Of a DNA stretch of 33,088 nucleotides, positions 6,780-15,193 are shown piece by piece. The notes beneath the pieces were generated by a model. It made no database searches, was not told the origin of the DNA, and saw only the letters and a program-made list of their open reading frames with translations. The stretch comes from an uncultured Agathobacter sp. Its GTDB lineage: Bacteria; Bacillota; Clostridia; Lachnospirales; Lachnospiraceae. Within the stretch, counting starts at the first letter, position 1. Each line of letters starts with the position of its first letter. The position numbers were made by a program, and so were the translations under genes. The stretch spans positions 1 to 33,088 of the forward strand of contig CAKRLV010000024.1 in the NCBI GenBank assembly GCA_934359755.1, written 5' to 3'.

Positions 6780-8996
6780 ATGAAGAAAGCATCCTTAATC
6801 GGTGCTTCACGTTATCTAAGCATCATACTAATTGCAATGCAGGGCATGCTTCTTGTCCTGCTTGCAACTTTTCAGTTAAACAATGCTTACTTGGATAGCT
6901 GGAGCAAATATGGAAATAATCAAGATACTTTTTCAATATACTTGGAAAATGTATCAGAAGAACATGCAGATGACTTGCAGCAATATTTGTATACAGAGGC
7001 GATGGAGCATCAATTATACATTGTAAGACGGGATACATTACTAGCAAAAGATGGATCGTTTTCAGGATACATATATGGAGTATATGGTGATATAGAAAAT
7101 AATGACGTAGAATTTTCTTTTTGTAATAACAAGATTGTGACTAATAAGATGATTTTAGACTTGTTACAATCGCAGGAAGAACATGCTACGCTTGGAATAG
7201 ATCAGGGAAGTGAGTACAGTATTTATGATATTCCCAGATTTCGATTTGGAGAAAAATATGTAATAAAGAAACTTTCAACAATGATATCGGACAGCAAAAC
7301 TGTACAAGGTCAATATCAAATATCGGGTGCGAGCCAGAACGAACAAAGTGCCATTCTAACGAAAATTGCAGATATATGTGGAGTAAGTGAGCCGCAGTTA
7401 CAAAAGTCTATGCGTGGGGAAAACGTGGATAGTAGTTTGAGAGAACGGATATTATTTATCTTTCTTGCTGCACAGGTTTTATTAACATTTGTATATTTCC
7501 TTTTAATTGCAATTAAAAATCTTGATAAAAAAGGAAAGCTTGTACTTATGGGCTGGTCTGGAAGCTCAATTTGTTATGAACTATATCATTGTTTCATTTG
7601 GTATGGAATTATCATGGTTCCCGTATTGATTGTGGCAGGAAATATAATTTCAGGCTGGAAAAATGGTATATATATATTCGCCAGCCACTTTTTGACAGTT
7701 GCATTTATAAATGTTGTATTTTTGGTAATTGAAATTATTATGGCATCATTGGTACAGCTAAGTGTAAAGAATATAGATGCAATAAAGGGCAAATTCCCTA
7801 AGAAAATTTTATACGCATTTGGAATTATAGGATACATAATTGTAAGTATTGCCATTACAGGCTGTGGAATTTACATTGATTCGCCAATTCAGTATATGAA
7901 AGAAAATGCCATAATTTCAAAAGGCTGGGAACAGGTAGATGAGTACAAGATATTAAAACAAATAGCTGTAGGAAATGATGAGAATTCATTTTCAGGAGCC
8001 GCCAATAAATTGAATAAGGACATCTATAACTGGTATTGTGATATGGAAAATGAGGATGGTGTTTTCCTTATTAATACGTCTTTCTATGATAATGAAGTGT
8101 TGAACGAGTGGCGGGAAAATCAAATATATAAGAATATTCCGAGTGGAGAGTTCTGGTATTTTACACTTTCGCCATCATATATTAATGAACTTGGATTAGA
8201 GATAGATAAAGACGTGATGAAAAAAGCGCAGCAGGGAACACGTATTTATCTCATCCCTTCTGGAATGGATGAAGCACAGAAAAAATCTATTTGCAGCTGG
8301 CTGGAGGAAACTTCAGAATCAGGAATTCAGGACGGAGATATTGATACCGCGTTTAATAGAAATCGAAAAATTGAATTTGTTGAGTATGATACAGAAAAAG
8401 AATTTTTTACATGGAATACAGAGGCGGATGCAAATTATTGCAAAATGCCAATTATATATATATGTACCTCGGCAAATATGAAATATTTTGAAACTGAAAG
8501 TCTTAGAGCGGTTGGATTAGATGGTTATATCAAATTTGATAAAGAAGAGACTGCCCAAAAATATTTAGATACGGAATATCTGAAAAAGTATGAACTTGTC
8601 GACAATGATTTGCAATTTACCAATGTACAAAATTATGTAGATGGATTACAGAAAGATTTATTACAGACTATTACATGGTTTGGTGTAGTATTTGTGATCT
8701 TGGCACTAATTTTATTGGGGATTATGCTAGCGTTGGCAACTGTATATAGAATAGCAAATGAGCAGATATTGAATGTTAAGAAGTTTCTGGGATACAGTTT
8801 TAGCAATATGTATGGAAAACTAATGCTGGGATTTGGTGTTATTAACTCAATACAATTTATAGTTTTGCTCATATGTAAATCCAAATTTGGATGCCTGGCA
8901 ATTTTGATTATAATTTTTATTCAGTGGATAATATTTTGGAGATATATGGTAAAGAGAGAAGTTCAGAGCATTATTCAGGCGTTTAAGGAGAGATAG
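6780..8996 (+). CDS. bacteriocin-associated large membrane protein (lactococcin-972 transport/immunity partner)
   Basis: A 738-residue membrane protein with one N-terminal membrane helix (about 12-32), an extracytoplasmic stretch, a central cluster of helices (about 225-365), a second large extracytoplasmic domain (about 370-630) and two or three C-terminal helices (about 635-725). This is the layout of the bacteriocin-associated integral membrane proteins that follow lactococcin-972-type genes, distantly like FtsX/MacB permeases. It begins 15 bp after the bacteriocin gene and ends 2 bp before the ABC ATPase, so the three are one operon. With the ATPase it probably gives self-protection or moves the peptide; which of these is unknown for the family. 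Confidence 0.82.
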   Translation: MKKASLIGASRYLSIILIAMQGMLLVLLATFQLNNAYLDSWSKYGNNQDTFSIYLENVSEEHADDLQQYLYTEAMEHQLYIVRRDTLLAKDGSFSGYIYGVYGDIENNDVEFSFCNNKIVTNKMILDLLQSQEEHATLGIDQGSEYSIYDIPRFRFGEKYVIKKLSTMISDSKTVQGQYQISGASQNEQSAILTKIADICGVSEPQLQKSMRGENVDSSLRERILFIFLAAQVLLTFVYFLLIAIKNLDKKGKLVLMGWSGSSICYELYHCFIWYGIIMVPVLIVAGNIISGWKNGIYIFASHFLTVAFINVVFLVIEIIMASLVQLSVKNIDAIKGKFPKKILYAFGIIGYIIVSIAITGCGIYIDSPIQYMKENAIISKGWEQVDEYKILKQIAVGNDENSFSGAANKLNKDIYNWYCDMENEDGVFLINTSFYDNEVLNEWRENQIYKNIPSGEFWYFTLSPSYINELGLEIDKDVMKKAQQGTRIYLIPSGMDEAQKKSICSWLEETSESGIQDGDIDTAFNRNRKIEFVEYDTEKEFFTWNTEADANYCKMPIIYICTSANMKYFETESLRAVGLDGYIKFDKEETAQKYLDTEYLKKYELVDNDLQFTNVQNYVDGLQKDLLQTITWFGVVFVILALILLGIMLALATVYRIANEQILNVKKFLGYSFSNMYGKLMLGFGVINSIQFIVLLICKSKFGCLAILIIIFIQWIIFWRYMVKREVQSIIQAFKER

Positions 8997-8998
8997 CG

Positions 8999-9652
8999 AT
9001 GGAAAGAATGGTGGAAATAAAAAACATATCAAAACGTTTTGGAAATAGAGAAATTTTCAAAAATTTCAGTGTGGATATAGGAGCGGGCGAGTTCGTATCA
9101 ATTATCGGACCTAGTGGATGTGGTAAGTCTACATTACTGAATATGATTGGACTTCTTGAGTCCGTAGATTCAGGAAGTATTCTAATTGGTGGTAAAAAGT
9201 TGCCAGGACTTAATGGAAGAAAGGCAACATCTTTACGTAGAAATACAATTAACTATCTTTTTCAATCATATGCGCTGATTAATGATTTAACTGTAATGCA
9301 GAATGTGCAGCTTGCGATGAACTTTATGAATATATCTCAGAAAGAAAAATTAAATAGAGCGCAATCAGTTTTGGAAAGATTAGAAATTGGACTGCTTGCG
9401 AATGAGAAAGTAAGTGTTTTATCAGGCGGAGAACAGCAACGCGTATCAATTGCAAGAACAGTTTTAAAGCCAGGCGATTTGATTTTGGCGGATGAACCTA
9501 CAGGTGCACTTGATGAGAATACAGCTAATCAGGTGTTCTCACTGATAAAGAATTTGAGCACAGAGTACAACAAAACAATAATAATGGTGACACATAATCC
9601 CTTGTTGGCTCAAAGGACGGATCGTGTTATTGCGCTGACTGGCAATGAGTAA
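8999..9652 (+). CDS. ABC transporter ATPase of the lactococcin-972 group
   Basis: A 217-residue ABC ATPase of the LolD/MacB type. Walker A GPSGCGKST, Q-loop FQSYAL, signature LSGGEQQRVSIAR, Walker B DLILADEPTGALDE and a switch His in MVTHN are all present, so it should be active. AAGGAG at 8985-8990, inside the end of the membrane-protein gene, sets the ATG. It should power the preceding 738-residue membrane protein in immunity or export of the bacteriocin. No clear terminator follows; 9653-9909 is AT-rich with an ATATATTGCAATATAT palindrome (9707-9722). Confidence 0.9.
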   Translation: MERMVEIKNISKRFGNREIFKNFSVDIGAGEFVSIIGPSGCGKSTLLNMIGLLESVDSGSILIGGKKLPGLNGRKATSLRRNTINYLFQSYALINDLTVMQNVQLAMNFMNISQKEKLNRAQSVLERLEIGLLANEKVSVLSGGEQQRVSIARTVLKPGDLILADEPTGALDENTANQVFSLIKNLSTEYNKTIIMVTHNPLLAQRTDRVIALTGNE

Positions 9653-9706
9653 TGTTTGACTCCTCTTTTGAAAATTATTATTTGTTATAAATCTTGATTT
9701 ATGTCT

Positions 9707-9722
9707 ATATATTGCAATATAT
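9707..9722. promoter_or_regulatory. 16-bp perfect palindrome upstream of an ABC operon
   Basis: ATATATTGCAATATAT is a perfect palindrome about 190 bp before the next ABC transporter. The dyad and its place are seen; a role as operator (for instance for the PadR protein at 13451) is only a guess. The rest of 9653-9909 is AT-rich, with TTGACA at 9832-9837 and TATAAT at 9860-9865 as weak promoter parts. Confidence 0.3.
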
Positions 9723-9909
9723 GTATTCCCCATCAATAATATTGTACAAATCTTTTATTGACAAACTCTTATTATAACAAAAACTATTATATATATGGAT
9801 AAAAACATTATTCTTTAATACTAAATATATTTTGACAATATATATAACAAATGATATTTTATAATTGTAGGCATATCAATGTCGACAATTTTTGTTTAAG
9901 GAGTATTTT

Positions 9910-10593
9910 ATGAATGGAAAAAAGGAAGTTGTTTTAGCTTGTGAAAATCTTGTTAAAACATATGCAAATAGTGACATCGAAACAAAAGTCTTAAAAGGCA
10001 TTAATCTGAAAATATACAAAGGTTCCATCAACCTTGTATATGGAAAGAGTGGGAGCGGTAAGACAACACTTCTAAATCTGTTAGCCACACTTGATAAGGT
10101 TACAAGTGGCAGCATTTACTTAAATGGAAATGCCTACCAAAACCTGTCGGAGGGACAATTATCAAAACTACGTGGTAATAGCTTTGGTTTTGTTTTTCAG
10201 GCATACAATCTCATTGAAAATATTTCTGTAAAGGACAATATATATTGCCCAGCATATATCAACGGGAAAGAAATCGACCGAAGTTATTATGAATTTCTAA
10301 TAGAAACATTGGGAATCAACAATCTACAAGCAAAAACACCTAAACAATTATCTGGTGGAGAACAGCAGAGAGTTGCTATCGCAAGAGCAATGATCCTGAA
10401 ACCTGATATCATTTTTGCAGACGAGCCGACTGGTAATCTCGATTCTGAGAATTCAAGACAAATTATGCAGTTGTTCAGAAAACTGAATAAGGAATATAAT
10501 ACAACATTTATAATTGTATCTCATGACGAAAATTTGGTTGAACAAGGAGATAATGTTATCTTACTTAAGGATGGGGTAGTAAATGAAAACTAG
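9910..10593 (+). CDS. ABC transporter ATPase (antimicrobial-peptide/MacB type)
   Basis: A 227-residue ABC ATPase. Walker A GKSGSGKTT, Q-loop FQAYNL, signature LSGGEQQRVAIARA, Walker B DIIFADEPTGNLD and switch His in IVSHDE are intact. A TTG at 9892 would add six codons, but ATG 9910 is better because AAGGAG (9898-9903) lies just before it. The gene overlaps the following permease by 11 bases, so they form one transporter. Such pairs (BceAB/MacB-like) usually remove or sense peptide antibiotics. Standing right after the bacteriocin cluster, a role in protection from bacteriocins is plausible but unproven. Confidence 0.9.
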   Translation: MNGKKEVVLACENLVKTYANSDIETKVLKGINLKIYKGSINLVYGKSGSGKTTLLNLLATLDKVTSGSIYLNGNAYQNLSEGQLSKLRGNSFGFVFQAYNLIENISVKDNIYCPAYINGKEIDRSYYEFLIETLGINNLQAKTPKQLSGGEQQRVAIARAMILKPDIIFADEPTGNLDSENSRQIMQLFRKLNKEYNTTFIIVSHDENLVEQGDNVILLKDGVVNEN

Positions 10594-13024
10594 GGGAAAA
10601 TATTATAAACTGTCAGTTTTATTATTAAAGAGTAACAAAATACTTTTTTTATTAATGATGATATCATCAATTATGGGATTTTCTTTTTTAGGAATTGCTT
10701 CATCATTAAGTCAATCAATTATAGAAACAAAACAAAAATCCACAATGGATACATATGGTAGTTTTATTTCTGTTGTTTCAGAGGTTGATGAGGCAAAAAT
10801 TGAAAATATAGCACATGAATGTTCTGATTATGAATGTCTGCCATTTGAAATCACAGGCAGCGCCAAATATAATAACAAAGTTATTGCAATGGGAAATATA
10901 GATGAGAACGCTGGTCAATCTTTAGGCATAAAATTGGTAAATGGAACATGGCCAAAAGAGTCAAATGAAATTGTAATAGAAAATTATCTGACAGATGTCT
11001 TTCAGGTAAACGAATCTAAACTTCCTTGCAAGATAAAATTACAGGTTGAAGAAAAAGAGAAGGAGTACATAATCACAGGGGTAATCAATAATTATTCTTC
11101 AATGCTATCAATAAACTGTGACTTGAAAACAAAAACAAACCCATATCCATCAATAATCACAGGGGGAGAAGCCTCTAATTGTAACTCTGTGATTATTAAA
11201 CAAAGACAAATTAAATATTCGACTTTGCGGGATGAAGAATTTTCAATAGCCGAAAAACTGGATAATCTGGGATGCCAATATCATTATAGTTTAAATGATA
11301 AATTGTATGCATATGCATATCTTGATAATCAGGATACTGTTTTTCTCAATAATCTCTATTTTGTAATTATAATACTGTTTTTAATTTTGGGAAACTCAGT
11401 GATTATCAGGTATTTCATCATCAAAAACAGGAAAACAATCCAACTGTTTCAGTTTCTGGGACTATCAGAAAAGCAAAAAGATATTCTATTATTTGTATTT
11501 TGCGGAGGTAGTATTCTGATTGCAATATTAGTAAGTTTATTAATTGCAATGTTAACTGGCAATTTTTTGAGCAGTCAGTTTCAGGGATATTGCTCATATT
11601 ATTTTATGTCATTACAAAAATGTTTTATTCTGGAACTTCTAATTTTATTAGCAATATTTGGGGCGTGTATTTTATTTAATAGAGTAGGATTTAGAAATGT
11701 AATAGAAAAATTACAGTTTATAAAGAAGCCTATAATAAATAAAAAAGCAACATTGGGATTTTCCAGAATTGATATAGGAATTATCGTTGTACAGACCGTC
11801 TGTATTGGATTTATTGTAGGTACGTTTATTTTTTCATCAATGTTTAAGACAGAAGATGCTGATATAAGCTGTATTCTAAATAGCAAGCAGACAATGTCAA
11901 TAAACAAAGTGGCAGGATACAGCGTTATAGAGAGTAAGAATAATTATTTCGAATTTGATGACTTAGATTTATTTGATAGGTATGCCGAATATATGGACAT
12001 TCAGGCAGAAGCCGAAACCGGATGCAGTACGCTTATATTCGATAAAGGCAAAAGGGATAATTATTTTTCGGATTCCTTTTTTCAGGAAGGTCTTGAACAA
12101 AATCCTTCAACTGATGAAATTACAATTCCAAATGAAATAGAAAATTATGAACTAATTCCTGATAGAGATATTGTTGTAAATATCATTTCAGATCAGGCAT
12201 ATGAGAACCTTAAGAAAGAAAATGGAATAAAAGATTCTCAGATAAATGATAACGAGCAATCATGTGTAGTTATTATTCCTGAATATGAGATTAATGAGGA
12301 ATCTTCAATAAAGGAAAATGAAAATATTCAGTTGGGAAGGGTTGTTAATAACGGTGGCTCTTATGAATTTGACAAACATTCATTTAGAGTTTCGAAGATA
12401 ATCAATGACATAGATCCTTTAGAGCAGGAAGAGGTTGAAGATGACGATATAGCCGGTAAATATGTAAGAATTATCATAAGTGAGAAAGCTGCAAGAGAAA
12501 GTGAATTTGTGTTAGGTTATAACAGATTCAATATAACAATAGCTAAAGATTCCCCTAAGGAAGTAAAGCAAAAAATATTTAATATTATGGCAAATATTTT
12601 AGCTTCGGTACAGGGAAGTGCATTTTACTCCTCGGATTATTTAGATGATAATAATAAACTGCTTGAGTCATATACAACCTTAATGAGTAAAAGTATGATG
12701 ATTTTTTCAATACTTATCATTTTTGTATATATCTCTTTGAAAAATTATATTGACTGGGAAAAGAACAAACATAAATATGGCGTGCTCAGGGCTCTTGGAA
12801 TGTCATATTTCAGCCTTCAAAGCCACATATTCAGTCGGTATATCAATTCTATAATAATAGCGGTAATTATTTCATTTTTCTGTTGTAAAAATATTTTTTC
12901 GGCTGAGGACTTTAGATTGATATACATAGTTATAGCTATAGCGGTTATTGTTGTGAGTAACTTAATATGCGAAGTATATGTATATGCAAAAGGCAGGAAC
13001 AAACCTGTTACAGTTGAAGATTAG
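10583..13024 (+). CDS. FtsX-like ABC transporter permease
   Basis: An 813-residue permease. One N-terminal helix (about 18-40) is followed by an extracytoplasmic domain (about 45-255), three helices (about 258-375), another helix near 400-420, a second large extracytoplasmic domain (about 430-700) and two or three C-terminal helices with the FtsX-like sequence KNYIDWEKNKHKYGVLRALGMS. It starts inside the end of the ATPase gene and is closed by a strong bidirectional terminator. It fits the peptide-resistance or peptide-export permeases that work with LolD-type ATPases. No two-component system of the BceRS type lies beside it, but the PadR/HAAS pair facing it may be its control. Confidence 0.85.
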   Translation: MKTRGKYYKLSVLLLKSNKILFLLMMISSIMGFSFLGIASSLSQSIIETKQKSTMDTYGSFISVVSEVDEAKIENIAHECSDYECLPFEITGSAKYNNKVIAMGNIDENAGQSLGIKLVNGTWPKESNEIVIENYLTDVFQVNESKLPCKIKLQVEEKEKEYIITGVINNYSSMLSINCDLKTKTNPYPSIITGGEASNCNSVIIKQRQIKYSTLRDEEFSIAEKLDNLGCQYHYSLNDKLYAYAYLDNQDTVFLNNLYFVIIILFLILGNSVIIRYFIIKNRKTIQLFQFLGLSEKQKDILLFVFCGGSILIAILVSLLIAMLTGNFLSSQFQGYCSYYFMSLQKCFILELLILLAIFGACILFNRVGFRNVIEKLQFIKKPIINKKATLGFSRIDIGIIVVQTVCIGFIVGTFIFSSMFKTEDADISCILNSKQTMSINKVAGYSVIESKNNYFEFDDLDLFDRYAEYMDIQAEAETGCSTLIFDKGKRDNYFSDSFFQEGLEQNPSTDEITIPNEIENYELIPDRDIVVNIISDQAYENLKKENGIKDSQINDNEQSCVVIIPEYEINEESSIKENENIQLGRVVNNGGSYEFDKHSFRVSKIINDIDPLEQEEVEDDDIAGKYVRIIISEKAARESEFVLGYNRFNITIAKDSPKEVKQKIFNIMANILASVQGSAFYSSDYLDDNNKLLESYTTLMSKSMMIFSILIIFVYISLKNYIDWEKNKHKYGVLRALGMSYFSLQSHIFSRYINSIIIAVIISFFCCKNIFSAEDFRLIYIVIAIAVIVVSNLICEVYVYAKGRNKPVTVED

Positions 13025-13028
13025 TCAA

Positions 13029-13080
13029 AAACACGGCTGCATATATCTCGGTCTGGGATATATGCAGCCGTGTTTATTTA
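13029..13080. terminator. bidirectional terminator between convergent operons
   Basis: A perfect 19-bp hairpin (13029-13047 with 13057-13075, 9-base loop; ACGGCTGCATATAT core) with a T-rich tail on the + side and TTTTGACTAA on the - side. It ends both the ABC permease gene and the convergent HAAS-like gene, whose stop codon lies at 13078-13080. Confidence 0.9.
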
Positions 13081-13458
13081 AACATCTTCAATTATAGTTT
13101 CCAGTTCGTAAGGCAGAGTAGACTCAAGTTCCTTGTAGGTATGGTATAGGTTTATTTCCCATACTACGGAACAAACCAGTATAATAAACAGCAAGGCAAA
13201 AATTGCTTTCTTAATGGAAGCAGCCACATTCATCTTTTTAATAATGTCGGCGGTATTTATAACTGAGAAATAGTTAGTCATCACTTCAGCGGGAGTGCCA
13301 TATCTGGTATATAAGCTATCAATAGAATCAATATCCTCTTCGACGCAATAGTCCTCGACATTTGCGGCCAGAGAATCTATATATTTTCTTTCGTCTTTAC
13401 CCAACATAGGAAATAAAGTCTTGACTTGTGAGATGTATTTCTTGCAAAGCTTATTCAT
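13078..13458 (-). CDS. HAAS-like single-span membrane protein paired with PadR
   Basis: A 126-residue protein. The N-terminal half (1-75) is a helical cytoplasmic domain (MNKLCKKYISQVKTLFP, then YGTPAEVMTNYF) like the HAAS/DUF1700-type domains that follow PadR genes. One membrane helix lies at about 84-104 (KAIFALLFIILVCSVVWEI), followed by a short outer tail. Its start overlaps the end of the PadR gene by 8 bases, so the two are co-translated. PadR-HAAS pairs commonly act as envelope-stress or regulator-tether modules; here the target may be the facing ABC transporter. Exact function unknown. Confidence 0.75.
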   Translation of the reverse strand: MNKLCKKYISQVKTLFPMLGKDERKYIDSLAANVEDYCVEEDIDSIDSLYTRYGTPAEVMTNYFSVINTADIIKKMNVAASIKKAIFALLFIILVCSVVWEINLYHTYKELESTLPYELETIIEDV

Positions 13459-13810
13459 TTGTATCGTCCCCTTTCTCTTTTAATGCATCAAATATGCGAG
13501 AAACACCAGTTGTCATGTTCGCATATGTGGTCAGGAGGCGGTTGAGATATTCTTCACCGGCTGGTTCTATATGATAGTACACGCGGGTTCTTTTACGGCC
13601 CACCAGCTTGCTGTATTCACTAATCATATTGGCTTCTTCTAATTTGTATGTCACAGTATAGATTGTATTGTGTGATATGGGCAGAAGGCTGTCGGATGTT
13701 TTGGTGATGTAATTGCTGATGTCATATACATAGCTATCACCTTTTTCTTTTAATATATATAGAACTAATAAATCCGTTATTCCTGTAATAAGACTGTTTT
13801 TATATGCCAT
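13451..13810 (-). CDS. PadR-family transcriptional regulator
   Basis: A 119-residue PadR-type winged-helix repressor. The HTH covers about 1-80 (LLVLYILKEKGDSYVYDISNYI, NTIYTVTYKLEEANMIS, RTRVYYHIEPAGEEYL) and a short C-terminal dimerisation helix follows. An upstream in-frame ATG (13858) exists, but GGGAGG at 13819-13824 with 8-base spacing places the start at 13810. PadR proteins repress by binding hydrophobic or peptide antibiotics and often control ABC exporters, which fits the neighbouring transporter at 9910-13024. Confidence 0.87.
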   Translation of the reverse strand: MAYKNSLITGITDLLVLYILKEKGDSYVYDISNYITKTSDSLLPISHNTIYTVTYKLEEANMISEYSKLVGRKRTRVYYHIEPAGEEYLNRLLTTYANMTTGVSRIFDALKEKGDDTNE

Positions 13811-13889
13811 GGTTTTATCCTCCCGCCACATTATATCAACATATATTTTAAATTTCAATAATACGAAGTCAAAACATAATAATTTTCCC

Positions 13890-13917
13890 TTGACTTTTAT
13901 CAGAATATAAGTATACT
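13890..13917 (+). promoter_or_regulatory. promoter of the HMA-ABC operon
   Basis: TTGACT (13890-13895) and TATACT (13912-13917), spaced by 16 bp, form a near-consensus sigma-A promoter about 140 bp before the HMA gene. Three candidate operators follow (13924, 13972, 14028), so the long leader looks heavily regulated. Confidence 0.65.
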
Positions 13918-13923
13918 AAAATC

Positions 13924-13951
13924 AAACATATGAACAATTGCTCATGTGTTT
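13924..13951. promoter_or_regulatory. ArsR/SmtB-type palindromic operator
   Basis: A 28-bp palindrome with 12 of 14 matching pairs, centred on ATGAACAATTGCTCAT, lies over the expected transcription start. It looks like the 12-2-12 operators (ATATGAACA..TGTTCATAT) of ArsR/SmtB-family metal sensors such as CadC, CzrA and NmtR. No ArsR-family gene is in the window, so the sensor would be elsewhere. Confidence 0.55.
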
Positions 13952-13971
13952 AAGGGAATACATAGCCTTAA

Positions 13972-13986
13972 TGATAAAAAGTATCA
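13972..13986. promoter_or_regulatory. Fur-box-like site
   Basis: TGATAAAAAGTATCA matches the 7-1-7 Fur consensus (TGATAATNATTATCA) at 12 of 14 defined positions, with perfect TGATA/TATCA arms. A second Fur-like box lies at feoA (26046). Confidence 0.45.
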
Positions 13987-14027
13987 ACAACGTTACTATA
14001 CATCAAAATTAATGGGTGCTAGAATGA

Positions 14028-14043
14028 GTTAGTAAATTCTAAC
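14028..14043. promoter_or_regulatory. GTTAG-N6-CTAAC operator, copy at the HMA gene
   Basis: GTTAG TAAATT CTAAC is a perfect 5-bp-armed palindrome just upstream of the ribosome-binding site of the HMA gene. The same palindrome stands at the fur-like (18004) and feoA (26015) promoters. Confidence 0.5.
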
Positions 14044-14060
14044 TTGATTAAAGGAGATGA

Positions 14061-14423
14061 ATGATTATGGGTAACGTGATCGTAATTGTTGTATTAATCG
14101 TTTTGCTATTTGTAGGAATCCGTGAGAGCCGAAAGCATATTAATGGTGAGAGCAGCTGCTGTGGTGGGGGGGATACCATGGTTAGACTTAAGCCTAATAA
14201 GCTATCAAGAGTTGCTAAGAAAAGAACAGTTGTAATAGATGGAATGACATGTGAAAACTGTAAGACCCGTGTGCAAAACAGTCTTAATGAGCTTGATGGA
14301 ATATCTGCAGTAGTAAATCTCAAGAAAAAGACAGCAGTTGTATCTCTTGAGAATGATGAAAGTGATGACAGAATCATACAGGCTATAACAAAGGCTGGAT
14401 ATGACATTGTAAGCATAAGCTAG
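14061..14423 (+). CDS. membrane-anchored heavy-metal-associated (HMA) domain protein
   Basis: A 120-residue protein. A single membrane helix (about 4-20, VIVIVVLIVLLFVG) is followed by a Lys/Arg stretch and a Cys-Gly knot SSCCGGG (about 31-37), then an HMA domain (about 53-120) with the metal-binding motif GMTCENC (MxCxxC). The N-terminal part is built like the small FeoB-associated Cys-rich proteins (compare 28940-29077), so this looks like a fusion of that type of anchor with a metallochaperone. AAGGAG at 14051-14056 allows starts at 14061 or ATG 14067; the second has the better spacing. It heads an operon with an ABC ATPase and permease, and its promoter carries several metal-type operators. 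Substrate (Cu, Fe, Zn) is not readable. Confidence 0.8.
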   Translation: MIMGNVIVIVVLIVLLFVGIRESRKHINGESSCCGGGDTMVRLKPNKLSRVAKKRTVVIDGMTCENCKTRVQNSLNELDGISAVVNLKKKTAVVSLENDESDDRIIQAITKAGYDIVSIS

Positions 14424-14468
14424 TCGGATGTTTTATATTTAAGTATGAGAAAGGTTAAAGGTGGAAAT

Positions 14469-15185
14469 ATGTCAGAAGAGGAAAGAAAGTTTTTGGAAAT
14501 CGTTGACTTGAAGAAAGGCTTTGGCAGCGGTGAGACCAGACAGGAAGTTCTTCGCGGTATGAATTTCTCAGTTGCAAAAGGCGAGTTTTGTGTATTGCTT
14601 GGACCATCCGGTTCTGGTAAATCTACACTCCTTAATATTATCGGTGGTATAGATAGTGCTGATTCAGGCTACATATCAATCAATGGTGATAAGCTTGAAG
14701 AACTTGGTGAGAAGAGACTGACACAGTACCGTCGTAAGCATTTAGGTTATGTATTTCAGATGTACAATCTGATTGCGAACCTCAATGTAAAAGAGAACAT
14801 AGAAGTAGGTGCGTATCTGTCAGATGACTCACTTGATATTGATGAACTCTTACAGACACTAGGACTTTATGAGCATAGATATAAGCTGCCAAACCAGCTT
14901 TCAGGAGGTCAGCAGCAGAGAGTATCTATCGGTAGAGCTATTGTTAAGAACCCGGATATTTTACTGTGTGATGAGCCTACAGGAGCGCTCGACTACAATA
15001 CATCGAAGGAGATTCTGCAATTAATCGAGGATGTAAATAAAAAGTATGGAAATACAATCATTATGGTTACACATAATGAGGCAATCAGGAATATGGCAGA
15101 TCATGTAATCAAGCTCAGAGACGGAATCGTGCGTAAGAATGAGATTAACGAGAATAAGATTTCAGCAGCAGATCTTGAATGGTAA
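14469..15185 (+). CDS. ABC transporter ATPase in the HMA operon
   Basis: A 238-residue LolD/MacB-type ATPase with Walker A GPSGSGKST, Q-loop FQMYNL, signature LSGGQQQRVSIGRA, Walker B DILLCDEPTGALD and switch His in MVTHNE. An earlier in-frame ATG (14445) exists, but AAAGGTGG at 14457-14464 supports ATG 14469. It starts 46 bp after the HMA gene and reaches into the following permease's upstream region. Promoter and context put it under metal-linked control, yet its sequence is that of ordinary lipid/peptide-type ABC ATPases. Confidence 0.9.
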   Translation: MSEEERKFLEIVDLKKGFGSGETRQEVLRGMNFSVAKGEFCVLLGPSGSGKSTLLNIIGGIDSADSGYISINGDKLEELGEKRLTQYRRKHLGYVFQMYNLIANLNVKENIEVGAYLSDDSLDIDELLQTLGLYEHRYKLPNQLSGGQQQRVSIGRAIVKNPDILLCDEPTGALDYNTSKEILQLIEDVNKKYGNTIIMVTHNEAIRNMADHVIKLRDGIVRKNEINENKISAADLEW

Positions 15186-15193
15186 GGAGCGTG

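Noticed and set aside
9892..9909. TTG 9892 as start of the ABC ATPase
   Set aside because: The ribosome-binding site AAGGAG lies after it and points to ATG 9910.
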